Source: Aggregatimonas sangjinii
GTDB taxonomy: Bacteria > Bacteroidota > Bacteroidia > Flavobacteriales > Flavobacteriaceae
NCBI RefSeq assembly: GCF_005943945.1
Contig: NZ_CP040710.1
Location: forward strand, 3,331,501 to 3,395,500
DNA: 64,000 nt
Direction of reading: 5' to 3'
In this document: in pieces, positions 53,795 through 62,984 of the stretch
How positions within the stretch are numbered: position 1 is the stretch's first letter
Layout of the letters: the number at the start of each line of letters is the position of its first letter
The notes under the pieces: generated by a model
Told to the model about the DNA's origin: nothing
Databases searched by the model: none
The model's input: only the letters and a program-made list of their open reading frames with translations
Position numbers and translations under genes: made by a program

Positions 53795-53815
53795 CCCCTC
53801 TCCCAGGGAGAGGGG
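53795..53815. repeat. Near-perfect palindrome CCCCTCTCCC-A-GGGAGAGGGG
   Basis: A perfect 10-bp inverted repeat around a single central A, in the 253-bp gap between queG and the MFS gene. The surrounding piece CCTCACCCCCAACCCCTCTC is a common dispersed-repeat context in many bacterial genomes. A weaker hairpin (GTCCTT-N6-AAGGAC) precedes it at 53766. There is no T-run, so it is not a plain terminator. Confidence 0.85.
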
Positions 53816-53857
53816 AGAGTATTTAGAAGGCCGGAAAATATGGAGCGGAGGACAAGT

Positions 53858-54778
53858 TCACTTTAAAAATTCGATATTTCGTTTTAAACCTGAAAACTTG
53901 GTGCGCTTTACAGCGGACTTTTGAAATACTTTTTTGAAGACATCTTCCGTAATCTCTTCCCAATCTTTTTTGGTCATTGATAGTAGATCGAGGTGAGGAT
54001 TAAAGAGCGGTTCGCGGTGTGGTTTTGAAAATTTATTCCATGGGCAGACGTCTTGGCAGATATCGCAGCCAAAGGCCCAGTCTTCGAACTTGCCATGAAA
54101 CTCCTTGGGAATTTCGTTCTTTAATTCTATCGTAAAGTACGAGATGCACTTGCTACCGTCCACTACATAGGGCTCAACGATTGCTTCGGTAGGACAAGCA
54201 TCGATGCAAGCGGTACAAGTACCGCAATGGTCGGTAACAGGCGAGTCATATTCTAGTTCCAAATCGACTATCAGTTCCGCGATAAAGTAAAACGACCCGA
54301 CTTGCTGCGTCAACAGATTACTGTGCTTGCCGATCCACCCGAGTCCACTTTTGGCCGCCCATGCTTTGTCCAAAACCGGGGCGGAATCTACAAAGGCGCG
54401 ACCGGACACTTCGCCTATTTCCTCGGAAATAAAATTTTGGAGTTGCCGTAGTTTTGATTTGATCACATGATGGTAATCTTGCCCGTACGCGTATTTTGAA
54501 ATCTTGAAGGTGTCTTGGCTTTGCGTTTCTTCGGGAAAATAATTAAGTAAAAGGGAAATCACCGACTTGGCACCATCGACCAGCAAACGCGGGTCCAAAC
54601 GTTTATCGAAATGGTTCTCCATATAGCTCATTTCACCGTGCATGTTCTTGTTGAGCCATTTCTCAAGGCGAGACGCTTCTTCTTCCAGAAACTCGGCTTT
54701 GGAAATACCGCATGACAAAAAACCGAGGCGCTTGGCTTCGGTTTTGATAGCTTCAGTATATTGTTGTTTAGAATGCAG
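53858..54778 (-). CDS. queG: Epoxyqueuosine reductase QueG, start codon unclear
   Basis: This cobalamin and [4Fe-4S] enzyme makes the last step of queuosine in tRNA. Cluster motifs [15 protein letters not shown] and [11 protein letters not shown] are intact, and the B12-domain features [25 protein letters not shown] are present. Conserved coding begins [23 protein letters not shown], upstream of the first common-type start (TTG at 54718). In that frame there is no ATG, GTG or TTG between the in-frame TAA just upstream and this conserved part; the best-placed codon is CTG at 54778-54776, giving about 306 residues as expected (family about 310). Either CTG (or ATT at 54793) is used, or a start lesion exists. 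Confidence 0.85.
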   Translation of the reverse strand: MHSKQQYTEAIKTEAKRLGFLSCGISKAEFLEEEASRLEKWLNKNMHGEMSYMENHFDKRLDPRLLVDGAKSVISLLLNYFPEETQSQDTFKISKYAYGQDYHHVIKSKLRQLQNFISEEIGEVSGRAFVDSAPVLDKAWAAKSGLGWIGKHSNLLTQQVGSFYFIAELIVDLELEYDSPVTDHCGTCTACIDACPTEAIVEPYVVDGSKCISYFTIELKNEIPKEFHGKFEDWAFGCDICQDVCPWNKFSKPHREPLFNPHLDLLSMTKKDWEEITEDVFKKVFQKSAVKRTKFSGLKRNIEFLK

Positions 54779-54928
54779 TCTGAACCAATTAATAGGGCCA
54801 AATTACAAAAATCCAAAGCCCTAGACTTCGGATCTTAAAAGATTCTTACTAGCAAGCCCGTCACATTTATAGGGCCATTACTTAAATTGACCAATGCTAT
54901 CTATCCCTTTCAGAAGTAAATTCCCTAG

Positions 54929-55540
54929 CTAAAATCGATACCCTAAGGAAAGTCCGCCTCGCGTGACCCCTTCACCGCCACCATAGTTAAGACCAGTTCC
55001 CACGCCCGTGTAAAATTCTAAGAGAAAACCCTTTTTAAAAGTAACCTTCCCTCCCAATGAAATGCCCAAAGCAAAGTGGGTATAGGTGTCGTATGTCCTC
55101 AATTCGGTAAACATTGATTCAGATTCCATGTCTTCGGGCTGATTATCTATATAATCTATAGCAACGGTTTCCCCTGAATTGAGCATTCCAAAGCCCTCGA
55201 TAAAAAATCCATTGGAATACCCTCGGGAAAAATACCTTCTGTAGTAAGGAGTGAATGAATAACTACGATTATTCTCAACTTCAAAGGTCAACCATCCAAA
55301 CTTTTCGACCTCGGCCTTGTCTACCTTAAAAAACACGCCCAAGCCAAAGGAGGAATTTTCATTTAACACGTATTCGTAATTTACATCAATGGCCTTAAAA
55401 GCCATGGCATTAAAAAGGTTCATCTTTAATTCATGGGATGACTCTAAAACAGAAGCTTGCTTTTCCTTGGCCTGCCCGTACCCTAAAATGGTAATACCAC
55501 TTAGCAACAGGAGTATCGTTAATTTCTTCACAATCTTCAT
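54929..55540 (-). CDS. Outer-membrane beta-barrel protein (DUF3575-like)
   Basis: A 203-residue secreted protein with signal peptide (to GYGQ) and a small barrel. Alternating strands occur (for example SFTPYYRRYFSRGYSNGFFIEGFGML), and the chain ends with Phe in GGLSLGYRF, as outer-membrane barrels do. Flavobacterial DUF3575 proteins look like this; the role is unknown. It stands alone, 163 bp from its upstream neighbour. Confidence 0.72.
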   Translation of the reverse strand: MKIVKKLTILLLLSGITILGYGQAKEKQASVLESSHELKMNLFNAMAFKAIDVNYEYVLNENSSFGLGVFFKVDKAEVEKFGWLTFEVENNRSYSFTPYYRRYFSRGYSNGFFIEGFGMLNSGETVAIDYIDNQPEDMESESMFTELRTYDTYTHFALGISLGGKVTFKKGFLLEFYTGVGTGLNYGGGEGVTRGGLSLGYRF

Positions 55541-55703
55541 TTCTTAGTAAATGCCCTATTACTTTCTAAATACGTGGATTGGTGTCAGAATTCATGAAAT
55601 GTAAACATGACGATACGGAAAAAATCCGACCCTGGCTCATTAAAAATTTTCCTTAAACATACTATCCGTGGCGGCAGTGCCGGCGCCGAGGCTTTCTTTA
55701 GGC

Positions 55704-56228
55704 TTATTCTTTCGTTGGTGACTTCTGTATTTCCTGAGAAGAAATGTCTATTTCAAACCTCCATTTTTTGTTGATGTTGTAGCCTTTATTAAGATTAGGT
55801 CCCTTTATGGCTCCATATAATCCGGCTGCAAAAATAACCCCTCCACTGATAAGTGGTATAATGTTCAGGTTTCCATCTTCGGTTGTTGCACTACCTACAG
55901 AAGTGGCGAGAAAACCAAAAAATAACCCTAAAGTCCCGATATGGACAAGATTGGTATTAATGAAAATAGAATTAAAAAGAGGGTGTCGCCTTATTTTTTC
56001 AATTTCAGACAAGGATATTTCTACCCCATCGAGCGCTATGGTGTTTTCATCAACTATTGCAAAACGACCTTGAAATTTTTCACCTGAAATTTTGGTTACC
56101 CTTATTCGCTTGCGCTCTTTGACTACCCTTTCTTTTTGGGTTTTATTGTTGGTCATTAAAATTACACGGTTTTGGGTGTACGATTGCCGTGTTATCATCA
56201 GAAAAAGTAGTATCAGAATCGCTTTCAT
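55704..56228 (-). CDS. Hypothetical membrane protein
   Basis: A 174-residue protein with a signal-like start (MKAILILLFLMITRQSYTQ), a basic patch (KERVVKERKRIRVTKISGE), a small beta region FQGRFAIVDENTIALDGVEI and two hydrophobic helices (about 95-115 and 125-145). I do not recognise a family beyond a loose resemblance to SH3-like beta-barrels in the 50-85 part. It starts 2 bp after the previous gene ends and seems to close the surface-lipoprotein operon. Confidence 0.6.
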   Translation of the reverse strand: MKAILILLFLMITRQSYTQNRVILMTNNKTQKERVVKERKRIRVTKISGEKFQGRFAIVDENTIALDGVEISLSEIEKIRRHPLFNSIFINTNLVHIGTLGLFFGFLATSVGSATTEDGNLNIIPLISGGVIFAAGLYGAIKGPNLNKGYNINKKWRFEIDISSQEIQKSPTKE

Positions 56229-56230
56229 TG

Positions 56231-56542
56231 TTATGATTTCTTTTTGGCACTTTTAAAAATGAAGCGATTAAAATCACCTAACTCCAATTCACAATTATGT
56301 CTAAATCTTTTGAGCCATTGGTTTAGGAAGTAGCCAAATAGCAACAAGCTTTCCGTAGCGGCAAAGACCCAGGGGTTTATGCCTTCTACCAAAAGGGCAA
56401 CGGGTTCGGCCAGCAGCAGGGTCGTATTTAAGAAAATTGCGATAACTAACAGTAGTGATGTTTTCATCTTGTTGGCTTTTTTGATTAAGAGCCGTTCGGT
56501 TCCCTCGATAAAAAAAGTTACCGGCTTGTCCTGTTCATTCAT
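56231..56542 (-). CDS. Small hypothetical membrane protein
   Basis: Up to 103 residues. The long start (56542) overlaps the upstream lipoprotein stop by 8 bp in an ATGAATGA arrangement; a shorter start at MKTSLLLVIAIFL (56467, 78 residues) gives a cleaner membrane or signal segment. A second hydrophobic stretch follows (about 33-60 in the short form), then a basic tail RFIFKSAKKKS. No family recognised. Location inside the lipoprotein operon is the only context. Confidence 0.45.
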   Translation of the reverse strand: MNEQDKPVTFFIEGTERLLIKKANKMKTSLLLVIAIFLNTTLLLAEPVALLVEGINPWVFAATESLLLFGYFLNQWLKRFRHNCELELGDFNRFIFKSAKKKS

Positions 56543-57764
56543 CTAGATACCGCCAATCTCTTTTACGGTTGCCTAACATGGCGGATATAGGATAATCGTC
56601 ATGTCCATAAACATAGTCGAAATAATAAGTATCGCCTAAGCTTAAATTATCCTGTTCATCAAATACCTCGTAAGCTGTAATGTTGTTGAAACTCTGCCAT
56701 TGGATTATGCCGAAATCGAAACTTTCCATACCAGTGGGTGTGTTGGTCAACATATTAAAGGATCCAAATCCAAATTGTTCAGAGATAATCCGGGAATAGG
56801 GATTAATGTTGTCGTCATAAGCGATTTTCACCAAAGCCTCAAATTGAAACCCGCTTCCCAGGCCATAATCTACTTCCGAAAGAATCTCCACAATATTGTC
56901 TCCTTCCCATTGCAGGGTATTCCTAAACGTCACTTCATCTTCAAAGGAAATTTCAATTTCAGCTGGATGTTCGCTGGTGGCATCATTATATTTAAACACA
57001 GCGTTATCTTCAACTACGGAAATACCTCCCTTCCCCAAATCTATTATTGTCACCTTGGTTACAATGGTGGCTCTATCGCTGTCGTCATATTCAAAAGTCC
57101 ACTGCATGCCCTCATGCCCGTCCCCGACACTCACTTCAAGTTGTTTACCAGAAGTGGTGTATTTATATTCATATACTTCGTTTTTTGAATTCCGCAATCG
57201 TTCAAGTCTGGATGGGTCACCTTGATAGGTTGTCAAATAGTCGTCGAACTTCGTTAATTTACCATTGTCAAAGTCGAATTCAATAGGACCTCCTTCATTG
57301 TTCGCATCATAATGAATTAGCCATTTTATAGGAATTTTGATAATCAAAGGTCGGGAGCTTTCAGATGTTGCCCCTTTTGCATCTTTTGCAACCACCTTCC
57401 AGTAATATTGGGTCTCGAAATCTAAATTTTCAGTCAGCTTAAAACTCGTAGTGCCGAGATTTTTCGCAAGTAAGGTACCGGGGTCATCCTGGGTGTCTAA
57501 ATAAAGATCGTAGGTTACGCTACCCCCATCTGGATCGGTGGCCTGTTCCCAAGAAAAAGTGGGTCTGCGATTTACAATCGTACTATCACTTTCCGGTGTC
57601 AATAGCAGAAAATCATTAGGCGCTCGGTTTACGGGATCGGGCTTGTCAATGACGTCGGGTTTGGGTGCTATCGGGCTATCGTCTTTGTTGCAGCCTAACA
57701 CCAGCAACAGCATGAGTGCCAACATCAATGCCCATCTAAAAATTCGTTTTTCTTCTATTTCCAT
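56535..57764 (-). CDS. Lipoprotein with FnIII-like domain and unknown C-terminal domain
   Basis: A 409-residue lipoprotein with lipobox LVLGC and acidic residues right after (NKDD), a pattern linked in Bacteroidetes to surface export. A fibronectin III-like domain (about 50-145) shows the same plan as its Kelch neighbours: PTFSWEQATDPDGGSVTYDLYL and FETQYYWKVVAKDAKGATSES. The rest (about 160-400) is beta-rich with repeats like YEYKYTTSGKQLEVSV and LQWEGDNIVEI, resembling DUF4595-type secreted proteins. It starts 9 bp after the upstream Kelch gene. Confidence 0.82.
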   Translation of the reverse strand: MEIEEKRIFRWALMLALMLLLVLGCNKDDSPIAPKPDVIDKPDPVNRAPNDFLLLTPESDSTIVNRRPTFSWEQATDPDGGSVTYDLYLDTQDDPGTLLAKNLGTTSFKLTENLDFETQYYWKVVAKDAKGATSESSRPLIIKIPIKWLIHYDANNEGGPIEFDFDNGKLTKFDDYLTTYQGDPSRLERLRNSKNEVYEYKYTTSGKQLEVSVGDGHEGMQWTFEYDDSDRATIVTKVTIIDLGKGGISVVEDNAVFKYNDATSEHPAEIEISFEDEVTFRNTLQWEGDNIVEILSEVDYGLGSGFQFEALVKIAYDDNINPYSRIISEQFGFGSFNMLTNTPTGMESFDFGIIQWQSFNNITAYEVFDEQDNLSLGDTYYFDYVYGHDDYPISAMLGNRKRDWRYLDE

Positions 57765-57773
57765 GATTTTAAT

Positions 57774-59027
57774 TTATTCAAGTACCCAAACATCATTTTT
57801 TAAACTACCCCCGTCACCGCCAATCACCCAGATTTTTTTATTGAATAAGACCGTTGCATGTAGATTGCGTATCGGGAAATTGGCAGCATCGGTACTAAGC
57901 AGCCACTCCGTACCATCACTGCTATACCAAATGTAATTTTGGTCGGTTCCCGTTGCTCCTCCTATGAGCCACATTTTATTGGCATAAGTGGTCACCGTAT
58001 GTTGTTGCCGCGCCCTAAAGGCACCTTCTTCTGTTGCCAAGGCCCATGTTTCACCATCGGTACTATACCAAGCATCATTTTTATTGATACCATCGTTGCC
58101 ACCGATCACCCACATTTTATCATCAAAAACGGTAGTGGCATGTTCTTCTCTTGCTGTAAAATCGGCGTTCGCGGTGGCCATTTTCCAATCCACTCCGTTT
58201 GAACTTGACCATACATCATTTCTTCGAGTGCCATCGTACCCACCTATGACCCATAACTTCTTATTAAAGACTACCGTTGAATGCAGGTTCCTGCCCGAAA
58301 AAGCAGCGGCTTCGGTTGCCAATTTCCAATCAATGCCATTGTTCGAATACCACACTTGGTTGCCATATTCGTTATCGGTATTCCTACCCCCGATTACCCA
58401 AATCCTATCGTCAAAAACTGCTGTCGAAAAACCGTTTATTCTACTAAATTCAGCTGTATCGGTCATCAATTCCCAGCTATTGCCATCGATACTACTCCAT
58501 ACCTCGCTTGTGAATCCGCCTAAGGTAGTGGTGCCTCCAATAAGCCATAAACGTTGCTTGTACGCCAGAGCCCTGTGCCCTCTACGCCCAGCGAATTCGG
58601 CGTTCTCAATAACTAGACGGCCGTTTGAAATGGTTCTAGTGGTAAAGCTGGCAACAGCACTCGAATTGGCCGCCCCAAGGTCATCCTTGGCGACTACCCG
58701 CCAGTAATATTCGGTGCGTATAGCCAAAGAATCGGATAGTGTAAAATTGGTCTCGGTCAGATCGGTCGCCACTAGAGTGGTTGATTCCGCAGTGGTCCCC
58801 AGATACACGTCATAGGTGACACCATTACCTTCTGGATCTTCGGAAGCTTGCCAGCTGAGCATGGGTTGTAGCTCTGTTGCCTCAATATTCTCCCAAGGGA
58901 TAAGTTCAAAAGCCGTGGGAGGCGCATTTTCCGCATTATCCGGTGGGTTGCCGACAAAATCATCCGGGGAACAGCCAATTAACAAGGCCAAGACAATGCC
59001 AATTACAATACTATTTAATTCTTTCAT
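57774..59027 (-). CDS. Surface Kelch-repeat lipoprotein
   Basis: A 417-residue lipoprotein: lipobox LLIGC then SPDDF, which resembles the lipoprotein export signal for surface display in Flavobacterium. An FnIII-like domain (about 40-130) is followed by about six Kelch repeats (about 140-415). Each has the form H.(T/A)V.F...(L/M)W(V/L)IGG.(D/G) and then VW(S/Y)SS.DG..W, which together form one beta-propeller. Such propellers often bind carbohydrate or protein; ligand unknown. It is the middle member of the operon and a paralog of the 59050 gene. Confidence 0.85.
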   Translation of the reverse strand: MKELNSIVIGIVLALLIGCSPDDFVGNPPDNAENAPPTAFELIPWENIEATELQPMLSWQASEDPEGNGVTYDVYLGTTAESTTLVATDLTETNFTLSDSLAIRTEYYWRVVAKDDLGAANSSAVASFTTRTISNGRLVIENAEFAGRRGHRALAYKQRLWLIGGTTTLGGFTSEVWSSIDGNSWELMTDTAEFSRINGFSTAVFDDRIWVIGGRNTDNEYGNQVWYSNNGIDWKLATEAAAFSGRNLHSTVVFNKKLWVIGGYDGTRRNDVWSSSNGVDWKMATANADFTAREEHATTVFDDKMWVIGGNDGINKNDAWYSTDGETWALATEEGAFRARQQHTVTTYANKMWLIGGATGTDQNYIWYSSDGTEWLLSTDAANFPIRNLHATVLFNKKIWVIGGDGGSLKNDVWVLE

Positions 59028-59049
59028 GATTACTTTTTTTAAATTTTAA

Positions 59050-60369
59050 TTAATCAAAGACCCAGATATCGTTGTAATACTTTTCTGGGTCATCCCAATC
59101 CCAGCCTCCAATCAATACCATCTGGTCGTTAAAGGCATTTAAGGTTGGTCTTACCCTTCTTTCATAATTTCCACCAAGTGCAAAGCGTGTCCAGTCTTGA
59201 CCATTTTCCGAGTACCAGATATCGCCAAATACTCTCGAAGGGTCATCGCCCCCGTAAAGCCAGATCTTATTGTCGTACACGACTGCGGCATGAGATACCC
59301 TCGGTAAAAAAGGGGCATTAGGCGTAGCTTCTGTCCATGTAGCACCATCGGTAGTGTACCATACATCGTTCAGATAATTGGTGCCATCAAAACCTCCGAT
59401 GACCCAAAGTCTGTCGTCGAAAACCACTGAAGTATGACCAAATCTAGCAGACCAAGGAGCCGGATTATGTTCACCAGATTCATCCCATCCTTTTACATCC
59501 GCAGTAGACCACACGTCATTTAAGGGAACATCGGCAGCATTAACTCCACCCAACACCCATACCTTATCGAGGAATACGGCAGATGTATGCATTTCTCTTC
59601 GTTCCCACGGGGCATCATAAGGAGCTACACCAGGGTCAAAAAGGCCATGGCCATAAGTAGGAAACATATAACGTGATCTCGTATTTTTGCCAATTCTTGT
59701 TCTTCCACCTAGAGTCCATAATGTATCGCGAAAGGCCACCGAGGTATGGCCTCTTAACCGATCAACTCCTGCATCGTCAACACCTGTCCAAGAAATACCA
59801 TCATCCGAGTACCATACGTCTGCCAAGATGCCCGTTTCATTCTGACCGCAATGCAGCCATAGTCTGTTGTTGAAAAAAGTGACCGTATGTAACATTCTCG
59901 GGGCAAAGTTGGCCTCTGAAATCGTAGCCGACAAGGGGTTGTTCAACATGCGGGTTACAAATGAAAAGACATTAGAACTTTCCTCTTTACCCTTACCGTC
60001 TTTTGCAGTTACCTTCCAGAAATACTCGCTTGACAGAGAAAGACGGTCATTTAATGTATAGGTAGCCGTATTCAAGTCATGTGCTATACTTTCAATTTTG
60101 CCTTGTCCCTGGCCCAGCAAAAAATCATACCGTACCTTATCGCCATCAGGATCTGTCGAGGTATTCCACCTAAAAGTAGGCAACAAGCTTACTGCAGTGT
60201 CTTCGTCTTTGACTTCCAATAAGGTAAAAGCCCCCGGAGCTCGATTCTCGACTTGTGCATCGGGCTCATCTGTTGCATCTGGAACCTGGACAACATCATC
60301 ATCGTTTTTTTTGCAACTGATTAGTACGAACAGCACCAGTAACAATCCTAAATATCTAGTCTTTTTCAT
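59050..60369 (-). CDS. Surface Kelch-repeat lipoprotein, paralog
   Basis: A 439-residue lipoprotein: lipobox LISC, then KKNDDD. It has an FnIII-like domain (about 45-140, PTFRWNTSTDPDGDKVRYDFLLG) and about six Kelch repeats, with LWVIGGFDGTNYLNDVWYTTDG as a clear one. Four glycine-rich blade ends mark the propeller. It shares its plan with the 57774 gene but is divergent in sequence. Its first 30 residues closely match those of the DUF5018 gene just upstream. Confidence 0.85.
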   Translation of the reverse strand: MKKTRYLGLLLVLFVLISCKKNDDDVVQVPDATDEPDAQVENRAPGAFTLLEVKDEDTAVSLLPTFRWNTSTDPDGDKVRYDFLLGQGQGKIESIAHDLNTATYTLNDRLSLSSEYFWKVTAKDGKGKEESSNVFSFVTRMLNNPLSATISEANFAPRMLHTVTFFNNRLWLHCGQNETGILADVWYSDDGISWTGVDDAGVDRLRGHTSVAFRDTLWTLGGRTRIGKNTRSRYMFPTYGHGLFDPGVAPYDAPWERREMHTSAVFLDKVWVLGGVNAADVPLNDVWSTADVKGWDESGEHNPAPWSARFGHTSVVFDDRLWVIGGFDGTNYLNDVWYTTDGATWTEATPNAPFLPRVSHAAVVYDNKIWLYGGDDPSRVFGDIWYSENGQDWTRFALGGNYERRVRPTLNAFNDQMVLIGGWDWDDPEKYYNDIWVFD

Positions 60370-60417
60370 GGTATATCTTTATTTGACATCTATCCCAACC
60401 TACACTACGACAATAGC

Positions 60418-61626
60418 TCAAGGAGAAATGATTACCGACACTGTATAGGTGTTTGTGCTACCATCTAAACCTGTGACAGTATACTCCACCGCGTTCGAGA
60501 AATTTTGGGCACCTGTAGGACTAACCGAGGCATTACTGCCAGCGGTGACCGAAATGGATGGCGTTAAACTATTGCGCACAATCGGGCTTGTTCCCTTGGG
60601 CAGGATGACCGCGATGGTCCTCAGCTCCTCATTGATCGTGCCTATAACATCTGAGGAAAGAGTGGGATTTTGACCTCTATTAAATCGAAAACTAGTGATG
60701 CTCTTGAATGCCCTTCGAACCGTTACATTATAGGTGACCGAAACACCATTTGGAGCCAGCAACGTATAATTCACGGTATTCATGAAATTCTGTTTTCCGT
60801 CCGGGCTAATAGACAGTGGATCGACAAACATTATTTCAGGTGCCGGTAAATCAGCGACATCCGTACTTTCGGATACGATTACTTCTATTTCATTTTTTAT
60901 ATTATCAATAGTTCCTTCACCTACAACAATGTCCCCAACTATATCATTTACAAACTTCACAAAGCGGAAACTCGTTATCTTCACGGGAATCACAGTTACT
61001 TGGTAGGTGGCTGAAGAACCATCCTCGGCGGTAACCGTGTATGGGACGACATCTGTAAAATTCTGAAAACTTTGAGGGGTATAAGTCGCCGCGTCTGAAA
61101 CAAATACAGTCGGGGATAAATTTGTGACGTCGGTCGTATTAGGCACATATATAGTTATTGTTTTGGCGGATTCATCTAAGATTGATACCACGTCGTCCGA
61201 AAGTCCGTTATCATCTGCCAAGAACTGAAACTCCGTTATCGCTTTTTCATCATTCGCCTCAATGTCTACAGTTACGGTATAGTCCACTGTTGATTTATCT
61301 TCAGCAGTAACCTTGTAGACCACCGAATTGGTAAAGTCTTTGGGACCGGAAGAATCTACAGTTGCCTTTGCCGAGGCTTGGATAGTTGGTTGCAACGAGG
61401 TAACATTAGTGGAATAGGGTACCGTTGCCGATATTGTTTTGGCGCTTTCGTTAATTAGTCCCGTTACATCATTCGACAGATCATTATTCGATGAGGCATC
61501 GAACAAAAAAGAAGTGATTTTCTTTTCACTGTCAAGCATAACAGTGGTATTATCGTCATCATTTTTTTTACAATTGATCGCTAAAAAAATAAGGAATAGC
61601 AATCCTAAATACTTGGTAGCTTTCAT
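60418..61626 (-). CDS. DUF5018-repeat lipoprotein
   Basis: A 402-residue lipoprotein started at MKATKYLGLLFLIFL (61626); the TTG two codons earlier is not needed. Lipobox INC is followed by KKNDDD. Four tandem beta-sandwich repeats of the DUF5018/cadherin-like kind each begin I(T/N)SF.F or ITEFQF and end NYTVTV or TYQVTV (about 38-125, 128-215, 217-310 and 312-402). It is probably the first gene of the surface-lipoprotein operon. The repeats suggest a stalk or a binding module. Confidence 0.82.
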   Translation of the reverse strand: MKATKYLGLLFLIFLAINCKKNDDDNTTVMLDSEKKITSFLFDASSNNDLSNDVTGLINESAKTISATVPYSTNVTSLQPTIQASAKATVDSSGPKDFTNSVVYKVTAEDKSTVDYTVTVDIEANDEKAITEFQFLADDNGLSDDVVSILDESAKTITIYVPNTTDVTNLSPTVFVSDAATYTPQSFQNFTDVVPYTVTAEDGSSATYQVTVIPVKITSFRFVKFVNDIVGDIVVGEGTIDNIKNEIEVIVSESTDVADLPAPEIMFVDPLSISPDGKQNFMNTVNYTLLAPNGVSVTYNVTVRRAFKSITSFRFNRGQNPTLSSDVIGTINEELRTIAVILPKGTSPIVRNSLTPSISVTAGSNASVSPTGAQNFSNAVEYTVTGLDGSTNTYTVSVIISP

Positions 61627-61853
61627 AATCAAAATTTTTAATGGTTTTCTTTTTATAGTACTAAAATCGCGAGGGAAGAACTATTATCTTAGTGGGTGTT
61701 GGATTACAACGGGGTAAAAGTATTTTATACAGCGCGCAGAGGTTGTGAGATGAGTTCCAAAATTGAAACAATCGTTGCAAAAGAATACTTTGGACATACC
61801 AAACCATCTCTTTTACTTCGGTTTTCAAAGGCTAATGAGCTACAAAACCCCGA

Positions 61854-62366
61854 CTACGGCAACATCGGATTTCTAGGTGTAAAAATCCCCTCCGGATTTT
61901 CCATGGGCACCCAAACGTGTAAAGTCCAAAGGCTAAACTCCGTATCTATTTTCCAAACGTCATCACTACCCGAATATCCTTCGGGCGGTAGCGGAGGGTT
62001 GTCGAGATCTTCAATGGAAATTCCATATTCAACGGCCACCAATTCCATACCTCCCGAGCTGGTCTCGATAAAAATCAAAACCTCAGGATTCTCCAAATCG
62101 AAAGTGTCATCCAACAAGCCGGCATTCAAGTAATGAAAGCCCATTTGGGTACGATATTCGGTAGCTTTAATATCATAGCCTTTGCTTTTTGCGTTATCAA
62201 AATTTTTAAATGGTTCAACGGCTATTTTAAGCCGTGCCACTTCATTTTCCCAAGGTCTTATATTCTCCTTGTCGCAGGCATTGAGTATCAAGAAGGCCAA
62301 GATCAGTAGTACAAACCAGAAAAATGATTCAAAACCGGTATTTTCTCCACTTTCTAATTTTTTCAT
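61854..62366 (-). CDS. Hypothetical lipoprotein
   Basis: A 170-residue protein with a membrane/signal segment (about 15-31) and lipobox ILNAC followed by DKEN. The remainder is beta-rich and ends in a Pro-rich stretch. No family recognised. Its signal segment lies further from the start than usual (a 14-residue polar N-terminus before the hydrophobic core), so the start could be slightly downstream. It is 227 bp upstream of the DUF5018 gene and may be a separate unit. Confidence 0.62.
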   Translation of the reverse strand: MKKLESGENTGFESFFWFVLLILAFLILNACDKENIRPWENEVARLKIAVEPFKNFDNAKSKGYDIKATEYRTQMGFHYLNAGLLDDTFDLENPEVLIFIETSSGGMELVAVEYGISIEDLDNPPLPPEGYSGSDDVWKIDTEFSLWTLHVWVPMENPEGIFTPRNPMLP

Positions 62367-62510
62367 GATGTTATCATTTAAAGGTTATTGGTTCAAAACA
62401 AAATTTTGGGGAATCTTATTTTTTGAATGGAAATAGTTTGGGAAACCACCCGTCATTCGCTTTTGAAAAGTCCTGATGGGTAGATTTCCGCCTAACACTA
62501 ACTCAAACAT

Positions 62511-62903
62511 TCAATTTTTGGCTGTAGCAGGATTGATTATGGTTGCCAATTCGGTAATGCTATTTGCAGGAAAACCGCCTTTTTCGGCGTGTTCTTTAAG
62601 GGCTTCTTCATTTTCAGCCTTGTATACACAGTACACTTTATTTTCAGTTACATAACTATGTACCCATTCTAAGCCTTTGCCCATTTCTGCAACAACGGCA
62701 TTCGATTTTTGTGCGATTCCCGCCAATTGCTCCTGTGAAAGTTGACCGGCATTGGGTATATCGCGTTCTATGAGGTAGGTTTTTAAGGCTGTCGATTCCA
62801 TATTTTTTGTGGTTTGGTTCTTATCCGTTTTTTGGGCATGCGACCCCATGGTCGTCAATACCATTGAAATGATAAGCACTTTGAATACCCCCTTGGCTTT
62901 CAT
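62511..62903 (-). CDS. Secreted DUF4242 protein
   Basis: A 130-residue protein with signal peptide ending at SHAQ and a DUF4242 domain (about 40-125). It shows YLIERDIPNAGQLS, VHSYVTENKVYCVYKAENEEALKEHAEKGGFPANSITEL. DUF4242 proteins are annotated as nickel-binding in databases, though the physiological role is not firm; the His in WVHSYV and Cys in YCVYKA are notable. It is divergent in spacing from the AraC gene upstream (327-bp gap) and has a -7 box at 62930-62937. Confidence 0.85.
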   Translation of the reverse strand: MKAKGVFKVLIISMVLTTMGSHAQKTDKNQTTKNMESTALKTYLIERDIPNAGQLSQEQLAGIAQKSNAVVAEMGKGLEWVHSYVTENKVYCVYKAENEEALKEHAEKGGFPANSITELATIINPATAKN

Positions 62904-62929
62904 ATTTTCCTTGTTTAGAATTTATACTT

Positions 62930-62937
62930 CAAAAGTA
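62930..62937 (-). promoter_or_regulatory. Candidate -7 box of the DUF4242 gene
   Basis: On the reverse strand TACTTTTG matches TAnnTTTG and lies 26 bp before the start codon. No TTG at 19-22 bases upstream was found. Confidence 0.4.
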
Positions 62938-62965
62938 GCGGAGCATTTTCCCAAGAACGCCTACA

Positions 62966-62984
62966 TTTCATTCAAAAAATGAAA
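62966..62984. promoter_or_regulatory. Inverted repeat upstream of the DUF4242 promoter
   Basis: TTTCATT and AATGAAA are perfect 7-bp arms with a 5-base spacer, about 30 bp upstream of the -7 box. The position suits an activator site. Confidence 0.35.

Noticed and set aside
54628-54816. Reverse frame starting with ATG at 54816 upstream of queG
   Set aside because: It overlaps queG in another frame and encodes no QueG-like sequence; a frameshift joining it to queG is not supported by the visible conserved residues.
61696-62133. Forward reading frame of 145 codons
   Set aside because: It lies antisense to the lipoprotein at 61854-62366 and to the operon promoter region, with no recognisable domain.
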